Positions 27,864 through 36,240 of a DNA stretch of 64,000 bases are shown here, piece after piece. This DNA is from Sulfitobacter sp. DFL-14 (GTDB lineage Bacteria; Pseudomonadota; Alphaproteobacteria; Rhodobacterales; Rhodobacteraceae), in the NCBI RefSeq assembly GCF_003335585.1, contig NZ_QBFD01000012.1, forward strand, positions 150,587 through 214,586, in the 5' to 3' direction. The first letter of the stretch is position 1; every line of letters begins with the position of its first letter. Position numbers and translations under genes: made by a program. The notes beneath the pieces were generated by a model, which searched no databases, had not been told where the DNA came from, and was given only the letters and a program-made list of their open reading frames with translations.

Positions 27864-28271
27864 ATGAAGGTCTTTTACACATTGCTCGGGTTCATTCTGC
27901 TGGCCACATCGGCGCAGGCGGATGGCTATGGGTTCAGAACACCCTCGGGCAATATCTATTGCAACGGCTCTCTGGATGGCGGCGACATCAGCTGCACCAT
28001 CGCGGAACGGTCATCGGGGCCGGTTCTGCCCCGGCCCGGCTGGTGCAATGGCTACTGGGGGCACACCTTCACGCTGAACCGCTATGGTCCGGTGCAGATG
28101 GAATGCAGTCAGGCCGCGCCGCGCAAATCAAGCTACACCGATGTGGCGCCCTATGGCGAAACCGGGCATTTCGCAGAGATCACCTGCCAGTCGGAGCGCA
28201 GCGGGCTGACCTGCCGCAATGCAGAGGGACATGGCTTCATGCTGTCGCGACGGGTGCAGCAGATCTTCTGA
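27864..28271 (+). CDS. secreted DUF6636-type protein within the urt operon
   Basis: This 135-residue protein has a signal peptide (MKVFYTLLGFILLATSAQA) and six cysteines in a repeated pattern: FRTPSGNIYC, ISCTI, WCNGYWG, MECSQ, ITCQS, LTCRNAEGHGF. This matches the DUF6636 family of small exported proteins, likely disulfide-bonded. Its function is unknown. It lies between urtB and urtC on the same strand with gaps of 66 and 25 bp, so it should be co-transcribed with the transporter. Confidence 0.8.
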   Translation: MKVFYTLLGFILLATSAQADGYGFRTPSGNIYCNGSLDGGDISCTIAERSSGPVLPRPGWCNGYWGHTFTLNRYGPVQMECSQAAPRKSSYTDVAPYGETGHFAEITCQSERSGLTCRNAEGHGFMLSRRVQQIF

Positions 28272-28296
28272 CGCCCCGCGCAGGGAGGGTCGCGCC

Positions 28297-29463
28297 ATGA
28301 GACGCAGTTTCATCGCGCAGAACCCTTCCATCCTGTGGTTTCTCTGCGCGCTCGCGCTGTTCACGCTGGGGGTCACCATCCTGTCCGAAGGTCTCGGCAT
28401 CGGCGTGATCTCCACCTCTTTCGTCAAGACATTGGGCAAGACGCTGTGCCTGTGCCTGATCGCCATCGCGATGGATGTGGTCTGGGGCTATTGCGGCATT
28501 CTCAGCCTGGGGCATTTCGCCTTCTTCGGGATCGGCGGCTATGCCATCGGCATGTGGCTGATGTATGCACGCACCGAGGGCATCGTGCTGGGCAGCCTTG
28601 CCGGTCAGCCCCTGCCCCCCACCCCGGCAGAGATTTCGGACGCCATCGGCAACCAGATCTTCGGCGTGGTGGGCAGTTCGGAATTTCCGCTGATCTGGGC
28701 CTTTGCCGACAATCTGTTCCTGCAACTGCTGATGGTCGTGCTGGTTCCCGGCCTGCTGGCGCTGGTGTTCGGCTGGCTGGCCTTCCGCAGCCGGGTGACC
28801 GGTGTCTACCTGTCGATCCTGACCCAGGCGATGACCCTGGCGCTGTCGCTTTACCTGTTCCAGAACGACAGCGGGCTGCGTGGCAACAACGGGCTGTCGG
28901 GCCTGCAGAACATCCCCGGGTTCGAGCAGACCTCGCAGGCCGCCCTGTCGCTGGTGTTCTTCCTCGTCTCAGCCCTGGCGCTTGGCGCGGGCTATCTGTT
29001 CTTTGCCTGGGTGGTGTCAGGCAAGATGGGCAGCGTGGTGAAGGGCATTCGCGACAATGAGGCGCGGGTGCGCTTCCTGGGCTACCACGTGGAAAGCTAC
29101 AAGCTGTTCATCTTTACCATAACCGCCATCGTGTCGGGCATCGCCGGGGCGCTTTATTACCCGCAGGCGGGCATCATCAACCCCGGAGAGATCGCGCCCA
29201 TCGCCTCGATCTATCTGGCGGTCTGGGTCGCCATCGGCGGGCGGGGGCGGCTTTACGGGGCGGTCATCGGTGCCGCCTTCGTGTCGCTGCTGTCGTCTTG
29301 GTTCACCGGCGGCGGGGCGCCGGACATCAACCTGTGGGTCTACACGATCCAATGGACGAACTGGTGGCTGGTGCTGCTGGGCCTGAGCTTTGTCGCCGTC
29401 ACGCTGTTCTTTCCCAAGGGCATTGGCGGGCTGTTCGATTATCTGGTGAGGAAACCGTCATGA
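28297..29463 (+). CDS. urtC: urea ABC transporter permease UrtC
   Basis: This 388-residue LivM-like permease starts at ATG 28297 after AGGGAGG. It has about ten helices and the family stretches WGYCGILSLGHFAFFGIGGY, GNNGLSGLQNIPG, FTITAIVSGIAGALYYPQAG and WVAIGGRGRLYGAVIGA. It pairs with UrtB as the translocation pore. Its stop overlaps the urtD start. Confidence 0.95.
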   Translation: MRRSFIAQNPSILWFLCALALFTLGVTILSEGLGIGVISTSFVKTLGKTLCLCLIAIAMDVVWGYCGILSLGHFAFFGIGGYAIGMWLMYARTEGIVLGSLAGQPLPPTPAEISDAIGNQIFGVVGSSEFPLIWAFADNLFLQLLMVVLVPGLLALVFGWLAFRSRVTGVYLSILTQAMTLALSLYLFQNDSGLRGNNGLSGLQNIPGFEQTSQAALSLVFFLVSALALGAGYLFFAWVVSGKMGSVVKGIRDNEARVRFLGYHVESYKLFIFTITAIVSGIAGALYYPQAGIINPGEIAPIASIYLAVWVAIGGRGRLYGAVIGAAFVSLLSSWFTGGGAPDINLWVYTIQWTNWWLVLLGLSFVAVTLFFPKGIGGLFDYLVRKPS

Positions 29464-30209
29464 GCATGCTGCTGGAGGTCAATGGCGTCACCGTCACCTT
29501 TGATGGGTTCCGGGCGATCAACAACCTGTCGATCAACTTTGCCGAGGGCGAATTGCGCGCCATCATCGGGCCGAATGGTGCGGGCAAGACCACTTTCATG
29601 GACATCGTCACCGGCAAGACAAAGCCGGACAAGGGCGCGGTGATCTGGGGCGAGCGCAACATTTCCCTGCTGGGCATGTCGGAAAGCGAAATTGCCAAGG
29701 AGGGCATCGGGCGCAAATTCCAGAAACCCACCGTGTTCGAGGATCAGACCGTGCGGCAGAACCTTGCCATGGCGCTGAAGAACCCGCGCGGGCCCTTTGC
29801 GGTGCTGACGCACAAGAAGACAGCGGCCAACGGCGCGCGTATTGAAAAGATCGCCGAAGAAATCGGTCTGAGCAACAGTCTGACCCGCGTCGCGGGCGAG
29901 CTGAGCCATGGTCAGAAACAATGGCTGGAGATCGGCATGCTGCTGGCGCAGGAACCCCGCCTGATGCTGGTGGATGAACCCGCCGCAGGCATGACGGCGG
30001 AGGAACGCGAAAAGACAACGGACATCCTGCGAGAAGCGGCAAAGACCCGCGCGGTGGTGGTGGTGGAACATGACATGGAGTTCGTGCGCCGCCTGGACTG
30101 CAAGGTCACAGTGCTGCACGAGGGCGCGGTGCTGGCCGAGGGGCGTCTTGAACATGTCACCGCCGATCCGACGGTCATTGATGTCTATCTGGGGCGCGGT
30201 CATGCTTGA
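29460..30209 (+). CDS. urtD: urea ABC transporter ATP-binding protein UrtD
   Basis: This 249-residue ABC ATPase has Walker A GPNGAGKTT, signature LSHGQKQWLEIG (the Q-for-G variant seen in UrtD), Walker B LMLVDEPAAGM and the switch His in VVVEHDMEF. RKFQKPTVFEDQTVRQNL is typical of LivG/UrtD. ATG 29460 overlaps the urtC stop; the ATG two codons on is an alternative. Confidence 0.95.
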   Translation: MSMLLEVNGVTVTFDGFRAINNLSINFAEGELRAIIGPNGAGKTTFMDIVTGKTKPDKGAVIWGERNISLLGMSESEIAKEGIGRKFQKPTVFEDQTVRQNLAMALKNPRGPFAVLTHKKTAANGARIEKIAEEIGLSNSLTRVAGELSHGQKQWLEIGMLLAQEPRLMLVDEPAAGMTAEEREKTTDILREAAKTRAVVVVEHDMEFVRRLDCKVTVLHEGAVLAEGRLEHVTADPTVIDVYLGRGHA

Positions 30210-30897
30210 TATTGCGAATCTCGACCTGAAATACGGGCAAAGCCAGATCCTCTTCGACGTCTCCATGTCCGCGACTGTGGGGCAGATCACCGCCGTGATG
30301 GGCAACAACGGCGTGGGCAAGACCAGCCTGCTGAAGGCAATCGCGGGGCGACATCCGGCACAGGCGGAGCGGGCCGAGGTCGGCGGCGTTCCCCTGCCCC
30401 TGTCATCGGCCGTCCGGGCAGCGCGGACCGGCATCGCCTATGTCCCGCAGGGCCGCGAGGTCTTTCCGATGATGAGCGTTCTGGAGAACCTGCAATCCGG
30501 CTTTGCCTGCCTGCCTAAACCCGATCATGTGATTCCGGATCATATCTTTGAATTGTTCCCGGTCCTGCGTGACATGCAATCGCGGCGCGGTGGCGACCTG
30601 TCAGGCGGTCAGCAGCAGCAGCTGGCCATCGCCCGCGCCCTGATCACCCGCCCCAAGGTGCTGCTGCTGGATGAGCCGACGGAGGGCATTCAGCCCAATA
30701 TCATCCAGCAGATCGGCGATGCGCTGGAACTGCTGCGCGGACAGGGGCAGATGGCCATCGTGCTGGTCGAACAGAATGCCGATTTCGCCTATCGGCTTGG
30801 TGACGCCTTTGTCGTGATGGAGGGCGGAAGGGTCAAGCAAAGCCGTGCCAAATTGGACTACCCCAAGGCAGATCTGATGAGCGATTTAGCGCTCTAA
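30202..30897 (+). CDS. urtE: urea ABC transporter ATP-binding protein UrtE
   Basis: This 231-residue LivF-like ATPase has Walker A GNNGVGKTS, GIAYVPQGREVFPMMSVLENL, signature LSGGQQQQLAIARAL and Walker B LLLDEPTEGIQPNII. It overlaps urtD by 8 bp and completes the five-gene transporter. A weak hairpin and 150 bp of non-coding DNA follow. Confidence 0.95.
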   Translation: MLDIANLDLKYGQSQILFDVSMSATVGQITAVMGNNGVGKTSLLKAIAGRHPAQAERAEVGGVPLPLSSAVRAARTGIAYVPQGREVFPMMSVLENLQSGFACLPKPDHVIPDHIFELFPVLRDMQSRRGGDLSGGQQQQLAIARALITRPKVLLLDEPTEGIQPNIIQQIGDALELLRGQGQMAIVLVEQNADFAYRLGDAFVVMEGGRVKQSRAKLDYPKADLMSDLAL

Positions 30898-31049
30898 TCC
30901 CGCAATACGCGAGGTTTCTTGCGTTTTACACAATCTTTAATTGCATTCCCGTCATAATTTCGCCCGCTTTTCCCGCTTAGGTGTAGCAAGCGCGGCCAAT
31001 GAACGTTGCGTTGGTTGAGGCCTTCGTGTGGAAAGATAAAAGGTGATAT

Positions 31050-32030
31050 ATGCGACTTCTAGCCGTTGATGACGATCCGGTCGTACTTGAGCTCCTGACT
31101 GTCGTGTTCGGTCAGGATGATATGCCCGATATCACCTGCGCCCAGTCCGCCGATCAGGCGCTGACCATGCTGGAAGAAAACGACACCCGATTCGACTGCC
31201 TGATCCTTGATATCGAAATGCCGGGCATGAACGGAATTTCGCTTTGCCGCAAAATCCGCACCATGCCGGACTACCGCGAAACACCGATCCTCATGCTGAC
31301 GTCTGTCAGGGACCGCATCAAGATCGAAAGTGCCTTTGCCGCCGGGGCCAACGACTATGTGACCAAGCCCTTTGACGTCAAAGAGATCACCACCCGGATC
31401 CGGGTGGCAAAACGGATGTCGGAAACCACCGAAAGCACGCCCCGTCTCGACCCGCTGTTGCCGGTGGCAGATGCCAGGAAGGGCGAACATACCTTTGGCA
31501 TTGGCTGTCCCGTCCGTCTGATGCATCAGGAACAGCTGATCCTGCCCTTCTCGCTGGGCAATTACCTGTCGCAGCTCTCGCGTCAGGCGCTGAACGACTG
31601 CTGTGTCTTTGCGGTCCGGATCGAAGAGATCGAGACGCTGTACAACAATTGCACAAGCCAGGAATTTGCCGTTGCCCTGGGCGAAGTCGTCGATGCCATT
31701 GTCGAGGTGGTAGATCATCCCAACCTGCTGCTGGCCTATGAAGGCAAGGGCATCATTCTGGCCATCACCCAGGGGGCGGAACCGCCCGATTGGCCGGTGA
31801 TCGAGGATCAGGCCCATGCGCTGCTGAATTCGGGTGCCGCGGTCTATGCCGATGGCACGCCAATGAACCTCAGAGTGTCGATCGGCAATCCGATCCCGCC
31901 CTATACCAACCGCAATCAACGGGTGAAAAAGACATTCGACCGCGCCACCGACCGCGCCATGATGCGCAGCCGCAGCAATGCGGCCCAAAGGTCGAAGATG
32001 AGCGGAAAATCACCGGCCGGCGTGTTCTAG
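31050..32030 (+). CDS. response regulator with degenerate GGDEF-like output domain
   Basis: This 326-residue protein starts after AAAGGTG. Residues 1-120 are a complete receiver domain: acidic pocket Asp7-Asp9, phospho-acceptor Asp54 (LILDIEMPGMNG), Thr84 and Lys106. Residues 150-305 have the length and strand pattern of a GGDEF domain, with VFAVRIEEIETLYNN where the iDiD.FK.iND motif sits and LRVSIGNPIPPYTN where tvSiG sits. The GGDEF loop itself reads AYEGKGIILAI, so cyclic-di-GMP synthesis is not expected. No sensor kinase is adjacent. The TAG stop lies in the target site of the following MITE-like element. Confidence 0.8.
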   Translation: MRLLAVDDDPVVLELLTVVFGQDDMPDITCAQSADQALTMLEENDTRFDCLILDIEMPGMNGISLCRKIRTMPDYRETPILMLTSVRDRIKIESAFAAGANDYVTKPFDVKEITTRIRVAKRMSETTESTPRLDPLLPVADARKGEHTFGIGCPVRLMHQEQLILPFSLGNYLSQLSRQALNDCCVFAVRIEEIETLYNNCTSQEFAVALGEVVDAIVEVVDHPNLLLAYEGKGIILAITQGAEPPDWPVIEDQAHALLNSGAAVYADGTPMNLRVSIGNPIPPYTNRNQRVKKTFDRATDRAMMRSRSNAAQRSKMSGKSPAGVF

Positions 32031-32293
32031 GTCGTGTTGACATTCATTGTCGCCCACCCGCGCGAGACGGATTTTGCCGCTGGCGCCCTGATGTGAGCGC
32101 AGCAATGTGATCATTGGAAGCGAACATCCGGGATGGCAGAGGCAAAATCCGCCGCGCCCCGCAGGGGTTTCGCCAAAATTGCCCATTTCTGCGTTAAGAG
32201 AGCTTGAAATAGCTGGCTATTCCTGCGCTCTCTTGCCTGGAGCTGAGCAATTTTGGACTGAAACGGGTGGGCGACAATGAATGTCAACACGAC
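32031..32293. mobile_element. 263-bp MITE-like element
   Basis: The element has perfect 30-bp terminal inverted repeats, 32031-32060 and 32264-32293, beginning GTCGTGTTGACATTCATTGT. It is flanked by the direct repeat CTAG (32027-32030 and 32294-32297), as for a 4-bp YTAR target duplication of IS5-type transposons. Inside are two nested palindromes: CGGATTTTGCC (32068-32078) with GGCAAAATCCG (32141-32151), and CCAAAATTGC (32173-32182) with GCAATTTTGG (32247-32256), the latter enclosing AAGAGAGC/GCTCTCTT. It has no transposase, so it would depend on one elsewhere. The family assignment is inference from ends and target. Confidence 0.88.
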
Positions 32294-32297
32294 CTAG

Positions 32298-32394
32298 AGC
32301 GCCCCGCCTTAATCTTGAATCGCCGATACCCTGCCGCGCTGCGCGCTCTCGGGACATCGGCGATACGGCCTGAATCAGGTTAAGGCGGGACGCT
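32298..32394. repeat. palindromic intergenic repeat, copy 1 (complete)
   Basis: A 97-bp element with inverted ends AGCGCCCCGCCTTAA (32298-32312) and TTAAGGCGGGACGCT (32380-32394; one mismatch), and inner arms TCGCCGAT (32320-32327) and ATCGGCGA (32356-32363). A second copy, cut by the window edge, is at 63947-64000; the shared 54 bp differ at two positions. It starts right after the CTAG that flanks the MITE. Confidence 0.88.
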
Positions 32395-32443
32395 GTAGGT
32401 CAGCACCTCAGGCGCGCCCGGGCATGGCCTTGGCGCGCGGCGC

Positions 32444-32794
32444 TCAGTTGATTGGAAACTGGCTCAGGCAGCGGGCGGCGCTGCGGCGGTAGTCTTCCAG
32501 CGTTTCAGTCACCGATCGCCGGTCGCGCACCACCGCCATCGCCGCTTTTTTCTGCGCCCAGGTCCCGGTGACATGTTTTTCGAGGATCAGGACCGTCACG
32601 CCCAGCATCACCTCTTTTTCCTCCGCACTGATCAGCTCGGCCCCCGCAAGCGCCACGGCCGTCAGCGCCAGGGTATTGGAACAGCGCAGCGCCGCGGCCT
32701 CGCTGCCTTCATAGACCTTTTCGGCCGCAGTGCCCGGCCCGGCGACGCTGGAGAAAACAAGTGCCAGGGTTCCGAAAATTGCCTGACGCGCCAT
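32444..32794 (-). CDS. exported hypothetical protein
   Basis: This 116-residue protein starts at ATG 32794 with a signal peptide (MARQAIFGTLALVFSSVAGP ending GTAA). The mature part is mostly helical (ALRCSNTLALTAVALAGAEL, KKAAMAVVRDRRSVTETLED) and has two cysteines, near the start and near the end (RCLSQF). No family is recognised. Its start overlaps the stop of the Lrp-type ligand-binding gene (TGATG), so the two are translationally coupled. Confidence 0.7.
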   Translation of the reverse strand: MARQAIFGTLALVFSSVAGPGTAAEKVYEGSEAAALRCSNTLALTAVALAGAELISAEEKEVMLGVTVLILEKHVTGTWAQKKAAMAVVRDRRSVTETLEDYRRSAARCLSQFPIN

Positions 32795-33033
32795 CAAAAG
32801 ACCTTGAAGGTCATGGTGGTCATCGACCTTTCGATCCCCTCAATGGTCAGCAGATGGTCATTGATGAACACGCCGACATCCTCCCCCTTGGGGATATACA
32901 GCTTCATCAGCAGGTCGTATTCGCCCGAGGTCGAATAGAGTTCGGAATGGATCTCGCGCAGCGCAATTTCCTCGGCCACGCGGTAGGTTGTACCGGGGCG
33001 GCATCTGATCTGGATAAAAACACAGGTGGTCAT
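32794..33033 (-). CDS. stand-alone Lrp/AsnC ligand-binding (RAM) domain protein
   Basis: This 79-residue protein starts at ATG 33033. TCVFIQIRCRPGTTYRVAEE, REIHSELYSTSGEYDLLMKL and ITMTFKVF-like strands match the AsnC ligand-binding (RAM) domain. It has no helix-turn-helix, so it cannot bind DNA alone; such short proteins form amino acid-binding oligomers or partner with full-length Lrp proteins. It diverges from hisB across 127 bp and is coupled to the exported protein gene downstream. Confidence 0.85.
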   Translation of the reverse strand: MTTCVFIQIRCRPGTTYRVAEEIALREIHSELYSTSGEYDLLMKLYIPKGEDVGVFINDHLLTIEGIERSMTTMTFKVF

Positions 33034-33160
33034 CGGACTCTCGAAAATTGCGCTCTCCTCAGGCTGACACAAGGCCCGGTCGCCTGCAATCCCTCATCCG
33101 GTCTTGGCGTCGGGGCCAGCGCTGCTATAAGGCTGCTGACGCCAGCCAGAGGGGCCCGAT

Positions 33161-33748
33161 ATGCGCCAGACCAGCCTGACCCGCACCACCGCTGAAACCG
33201 ATGTCAGCGTCGAGATCAATCTTGACGGCACCGGCAGCTATGACAACCAGACCGGCGTGGGTTTCTTTGATCACATGCTGGATCAACTGGCGCGCCACTC
33301 GCTGATCGACATGAAGGTCCGCGCCACCGGCGATCTGCACATCGACGACCACCACACGGTCGAGGATGTGGGCATCACGCTGGGCCAGGCGCTGGCCAAG
33401 GCGCTGGGGGACAAGCGCGGCATCCGGCGCTACGGGTCCTGTCTGCTGCCGATGGATGACGCCCTGGTGCGCTGCGCCCTTGACCTGTCCGCACGGCCCT
33501 TCCTGGTGTGGAATGTCGATCTGCCGACCGACAAGATCGGGACCTTCGACACAGAGCTTGTGCGCGAATTCTTCCAGGCTTTCAGCACCCAGGGCGGCAT
33601 CACCCTGCATGTGGACATGCTGCATGGGCTGAACAGCCACCATATCGTCGAGGCGGCGTTCAAATCCGTCGCCCGTGCCCTGCGCGAGGCCGTAGAGGTC
33701 GATCCGCGCAAATCGGGCGATATCCCCTCCACCAAGGGTGCGCTTTGA
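33161..33748 (+). CDS. hisB: imidazoleglycerol-phosphate dehydratase
   Basis: This 195-residue monofunctional enzyme dehydrates imidazole-glycerol phosphate in histidine synthesis. The metal-binding motifs are [29 protein letters not shown] and, near the end, [16 protein letters not shown]. It is the first his gene of the cluster. hisH follows after 345 bp, an unusually long gap with palindromic DNA. Confidence 0.96.
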   Translation: MRQTSLTRTTAETDVSVEINLDGTGSYDNQTGVGFFDHMLDQLARHSLIDMKVRATGDLHIDDHHTVEDVGITLGQALAKALGDKRGIRRYGSCLLPMDDALVRCALDLSARPFLVWNVDLPTDKIGTFDTELVREFFQAFSTQGGITLHVDMLHGLNSHHIVEAAFKSVARALREAVEVDPRKSGDIPSTKGAL

Positions 33749-34093
33749 CCCCGATGCAGGGGATGACGGCGGCGGAGGTCGTCAATGGCAACCGGTGGAT
33801 GTGCCGCCACAGAACGGCAGGTTTTCAGCCTCCGGCTTGCAAGGCGCATCCTGCCGGAACCTTGCATGTGCCGCCGTGCCTGCCCGCGCGCCCGGACGCT
33901 GCCATGAGGCCGATCGCTCCCGTAGTGCCAGACGCTCCCGTGATGCCAGAGGCTATCCCAGACACTCCCATGAAGACATGTCATATATGACATGTCTTCA
34001 TTTGCGGCCTGCAGGCCCGCCCCGCCCCCGGCCATCCGCAGCCGCCCACAGGAAACCCCTTTACTCCCGCCATTCACAAAGGGACCGATGCCC
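33749..34093. other. hisB-hisH intergenic region with repeats
   Basis: 345 bp with no convincing gene. It contains a hairpin, CGGCAGG (33815-33821) with CCTGCCG (33850-33856); two imperfect 18-bp tandem units, GCTCCCGTAGTGCCAGAC and GCTCCCGTGATGCCAGAG, with decayed copies after them; and the perfect palindrome listed separately. Confidence 0.6.
33970..34001. repeat. perfect 32-bp palindrome
   Basis: ATGAAGACATGTCATA (33970-33985) is followed directly by its exact reverse complement (33986-34001). As RNA it would fold to a hairpin with a tiny ATAT-type loop; as DNA it could be a dimer binding site. No T-run follows. Confidence 0.85.
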
Positions 34094-34732
34094 ATGCTGA
34101 CCGCCATCATCGACTATGAAAGCGGCAACCTGCATTCCGCCCACAAGGCCTTTGAACGCATGGCCCGCGAAGTGGACGCAGGCGAGGTCACCGTCACCTC
34201 CGACGCCGAAGTGGTGGCACGCGCCGACCGGATCGTCCTGCCGGGCGACGGTGCCTTTCCCGCCTGTATGGCGGCGCTGAAAGGCGCAGGTGGTGTTTTC
34301 GATGCCATGGTCGAAGCGGTCGAGGTCAAGGGCCGCCCGTTTCTGGGCATCTGTGTCGGCATGCAGCTGATGGCCACGATGGGCCGCGAATACCGCGACA
34401 CGCCGGGCCTGGACTGGATCGGCGGCGAGGTCACCCGCATTGCGCCCGCCGATCGCAGCCTGAAGGTGCCTCATATGGGCTGGAACGATCTGGTGATCGA
34501 CCATTCGCACGCCGTCTTTGACGGCATCAAAACGGGCGACCACGCCTATTTCGTGCATTCCTACCATATGGCGGTGAACGACCCGGCCCAGCGGCTGGCC
34601 CATGTCGATTATGCAGGCGATGTCACCGCCATCATCGCGCGCGACACCATGCTGGGCATGCAATTCCACCCCGAGAAATCGCAGGCCACCGGATTGCGGC
34701 TGATCTCGAACTTCCTGAAATGGGCGCCATAG
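34094..34732 (+). CDS. hisH: imidazole glycerol phosphate synthase, glutamine amidotransferase subunit
   Basis: This 212-residue subunit releases ammonia from glutamine and channels it to HisF. The oxyanion strand is PGDGAFP, the nucleophile is Cys87 (FLGICVGMQ), and the His-Glu pair is in MQFHPEKSQ. ATG 34094 is preferred over ATG 34088 because AAAGGGA is then nine bases upstream. Confidence 0.95.
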   Translation: MLTAIIDYESGNLHSAHKAFERMAREVDAGEVTVTSDAEVVARADRIVLPGDGAFPACMAALKGAGGVFDAMVEAVEVKGRPFLGICVGMQLMATMGREYRDTPGLDWIGGEVTRIAPADRSLKVPHMGWNDLVIDHSHAVFDGIKTGDHAYFVHSYHMAVNDPAQRLAHVDYAGDVTAIIARDTMLGMQFHPEKSQATGLRLISNFLKWAP

Positions 34733-34736
34733 ACGC

Positions 34737-34853
34737 TCAGGCAGGGCTATCTGATCCGGGTCCAGACGAGGTTCTTGCAGGTCGCCGCATCTGTGCGGCT
34801 GCATCTGATGACAGACAGAGGATCAGGGCAATCGCCCCGCGCAGCGCCCGCAT
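34737..34853 (-). CDS. possible 38-residue secreted peptide
   Basis: A short reading frame has a good ribosome site (GAGGTG six bases before ATG 34853) and a signal-peptide-like N-terminus, MRALRGAIALILCLSSDAAA, followed by a short basic/Ser-rich tail. It could be a small exported peptide or the head of a decayed secreted protein. It lies 93 bp after the DUF2147 gene on the same strand. Confidence 0.3.
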   Translation of the reverse strand: MRALRGAIALILCLSSDAAAQMRRPARTSSGPGSDSPA

Positions 34854-34945
34854 GAACTACACCTCATCTGTCCCGCAACGACACCGGCACACCCGGTTAA
34901 GCCCCCCGAAAACTCACATCCCCGGCGCAATGGCCGAAAAGCGGA

Positions 34946-35335
34946 TCAGTTGACCCGCTTCCAGGTCTGTTTCGAACAGATCAGGCCGCCCGCCACGCAA
35001 CCCGACAGTTTCAGCGCATTGCCGGAGACGTTCATCTTGCCGGTGTAGATCTTGCCATTCGACGGCCGCCAGACCTTGCCCGCGTAATTCCCGCCGCCTT
35101 CCGGCACCATGTCGATCACCAGCGTCTTGCCAAGGTTGGGCGACTTGTATTCGCCACTGTCATTGAAGGTCCGCACCATGGTGCCGCAAATCGCGCCGCC
35201 ACAGGGGGCCATCTTCACATGGGCATAGGCCCCGTCGTCGACCTGGGTCTGCCAGGTGCCGACCGCCGGATCTGCCGCCTGGGCCGCCCCGGCCAGACCA
35301 AAGGCCAGTGCCACCGCTGTCATCAGTTTTTTCAT
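34946..35335 (-). CDS. DUF2147 secreted protein
   Basis: This 129-residue protein has a signal peptide ([20 protein letters not shown]) and the DUF2147 pattern: VGTWQTQ at the mature start, [47 protein letters not shown]. The four cysteines probably form disulfides in a small beta-barrel. Function is unknown. It lies between hisH and hisA but on the opposite strand. Confidence 0.9.
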   Translation of the reverse strand: MKKLMTAVALAFGLAGAAQAADPAVGTWQTQVDDGAYAHVKMAPCGGAICGTMVRTFNDSGEYKSPNLGKTLVIDMVPEGGGNYAGKVWRPSNGKIYTGKMNVSGNALKLSGCVAGGLICSKQTWKRVN

Positions 35336-35465
35336 GCAATATCCTCCCCTTTTGCGGCATAGTCTGGATCAGCGCCCGGTTTCTGGCAAGCCTGACCTGA
35401 GGTCGCGTTGCAAATCCCGCCCATGCATGCAAAACCGCGCGTGCAAATCAGCACAGGACCCGCCG

Positions 35466-36185
35466 ATGATCCTCTATCCCGCCATTGACCTCAAGGACGG
35501 ACAGGCCGTGCGCCTGGTCCACGGTGACATGGACAGCTCCACCGTGTTCAACGACGATCCCGCCGCACAGGCCCGCAGCTTTGTCGAGGCCGGCTGCCAA
35601 TGGCTGCATCTGGTGGATCTCAACGGCGCCTTTGCCGGCACCCCGGTCAATGCCGCCCCGGTGGAGGCGATCCTGAAAGCCTGCAAGGTCCCCGCCCAGC
35701 TGGGCGGTGGCATCCGCGACATGGCCACGATTGAATCCTGGCTCGACAAGGGGCTTGCCCGCGTCATCCTGGGCACCGTTGCCGTGGAAAACCCCGATCT
35801 GGTCCGCGAAGCCGCCCGCGCCTTTCCCGGCAAGGTCGCTGTGGGCATCGACGCGCGCGAAGGCCGCGTCGCGACCAAGGGCTGGGCCACTGAAACCGAT
35901 GTGCTGGTCACCGACCTCGCGAAATCTTTCGAGGACGCGGGCGTCGCCGCGATCATCTACACCGACATCATGCGCGACGGCGCCATGGGCGGCCCCAATA
36001 TTGACGCCACCGCCGCCCTGGCCCGCGCGGTCAGCATTCCCGTCATCGCCTCCGGCGGTGTGTCCTCACTTGATGATCTGATCGCCCTGCGCGACACTGG
36101 CGTGATCGAAGGTGCCATCTCGGGCCGCGCCCTCTATGACGGTGCAATTGATCTTGCCACTGCGCTGACAACCCTGTCCCAATGA
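35466..36185 (+). CDS. hisA: ProFAR isomerase
   Basis: This 239-residue TIM barrel isomerises the phosphoribosyl-formimino intermediate of histidine synthesis. The catalytic Asp pair is in YPAIDLKDG and ... [10 protein letters not shown]; phosphate sites are QLGGGIRD and ASGGVSS. ATG 35466 gives the standard N-terminus. A 55-bp gap with a post-stop repeat motif separates it from hisF. Confidence 0.96.
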   Translation: MILYPAIDLKDGQAVRLVHGDMDSSTVFNDDPAAQARSFVEAGCQWLHLVDLNGAFAGTPVNAAPVEAILKACKVPAQLGGGIRDMATIESWLDKGLARVILGTVAVENPDLVREAARAFPGKVAVGIDAREGRVATKGWATETDVLVTDLAKSFEDAGVAAIIYTDIMRDGAMGGPNIDATAALARAVSIPVIASGGVSSLDDLIALRDTGVIEGAISGRALYDGAIDLATALTTLSQ

Positions 36186-36207
36186 TTTCATTGTTCTCAA
36201 AATACAC
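36186..36207 (+). repeat. post-stop repeat motif, copy A
   Basis: TTCATTGTTCTCAAAATACA begins right after the hisA stop codon. A near-identical motif follows the glycosyltransferase gene at 44197-44218, also within 5 bp of a stop. Confidence 0.6.
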
Positions 36208-36240
36208 AACCCGCCCCCGCCCCACGCCCGGACCAGAGAC

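Noticed and set aside
33738..34100. Open frames across the hisB-hisH gap
   Set aside because: They run through tandem repeats and the palindrome and give Pro/Arg-rich sequence without homology.
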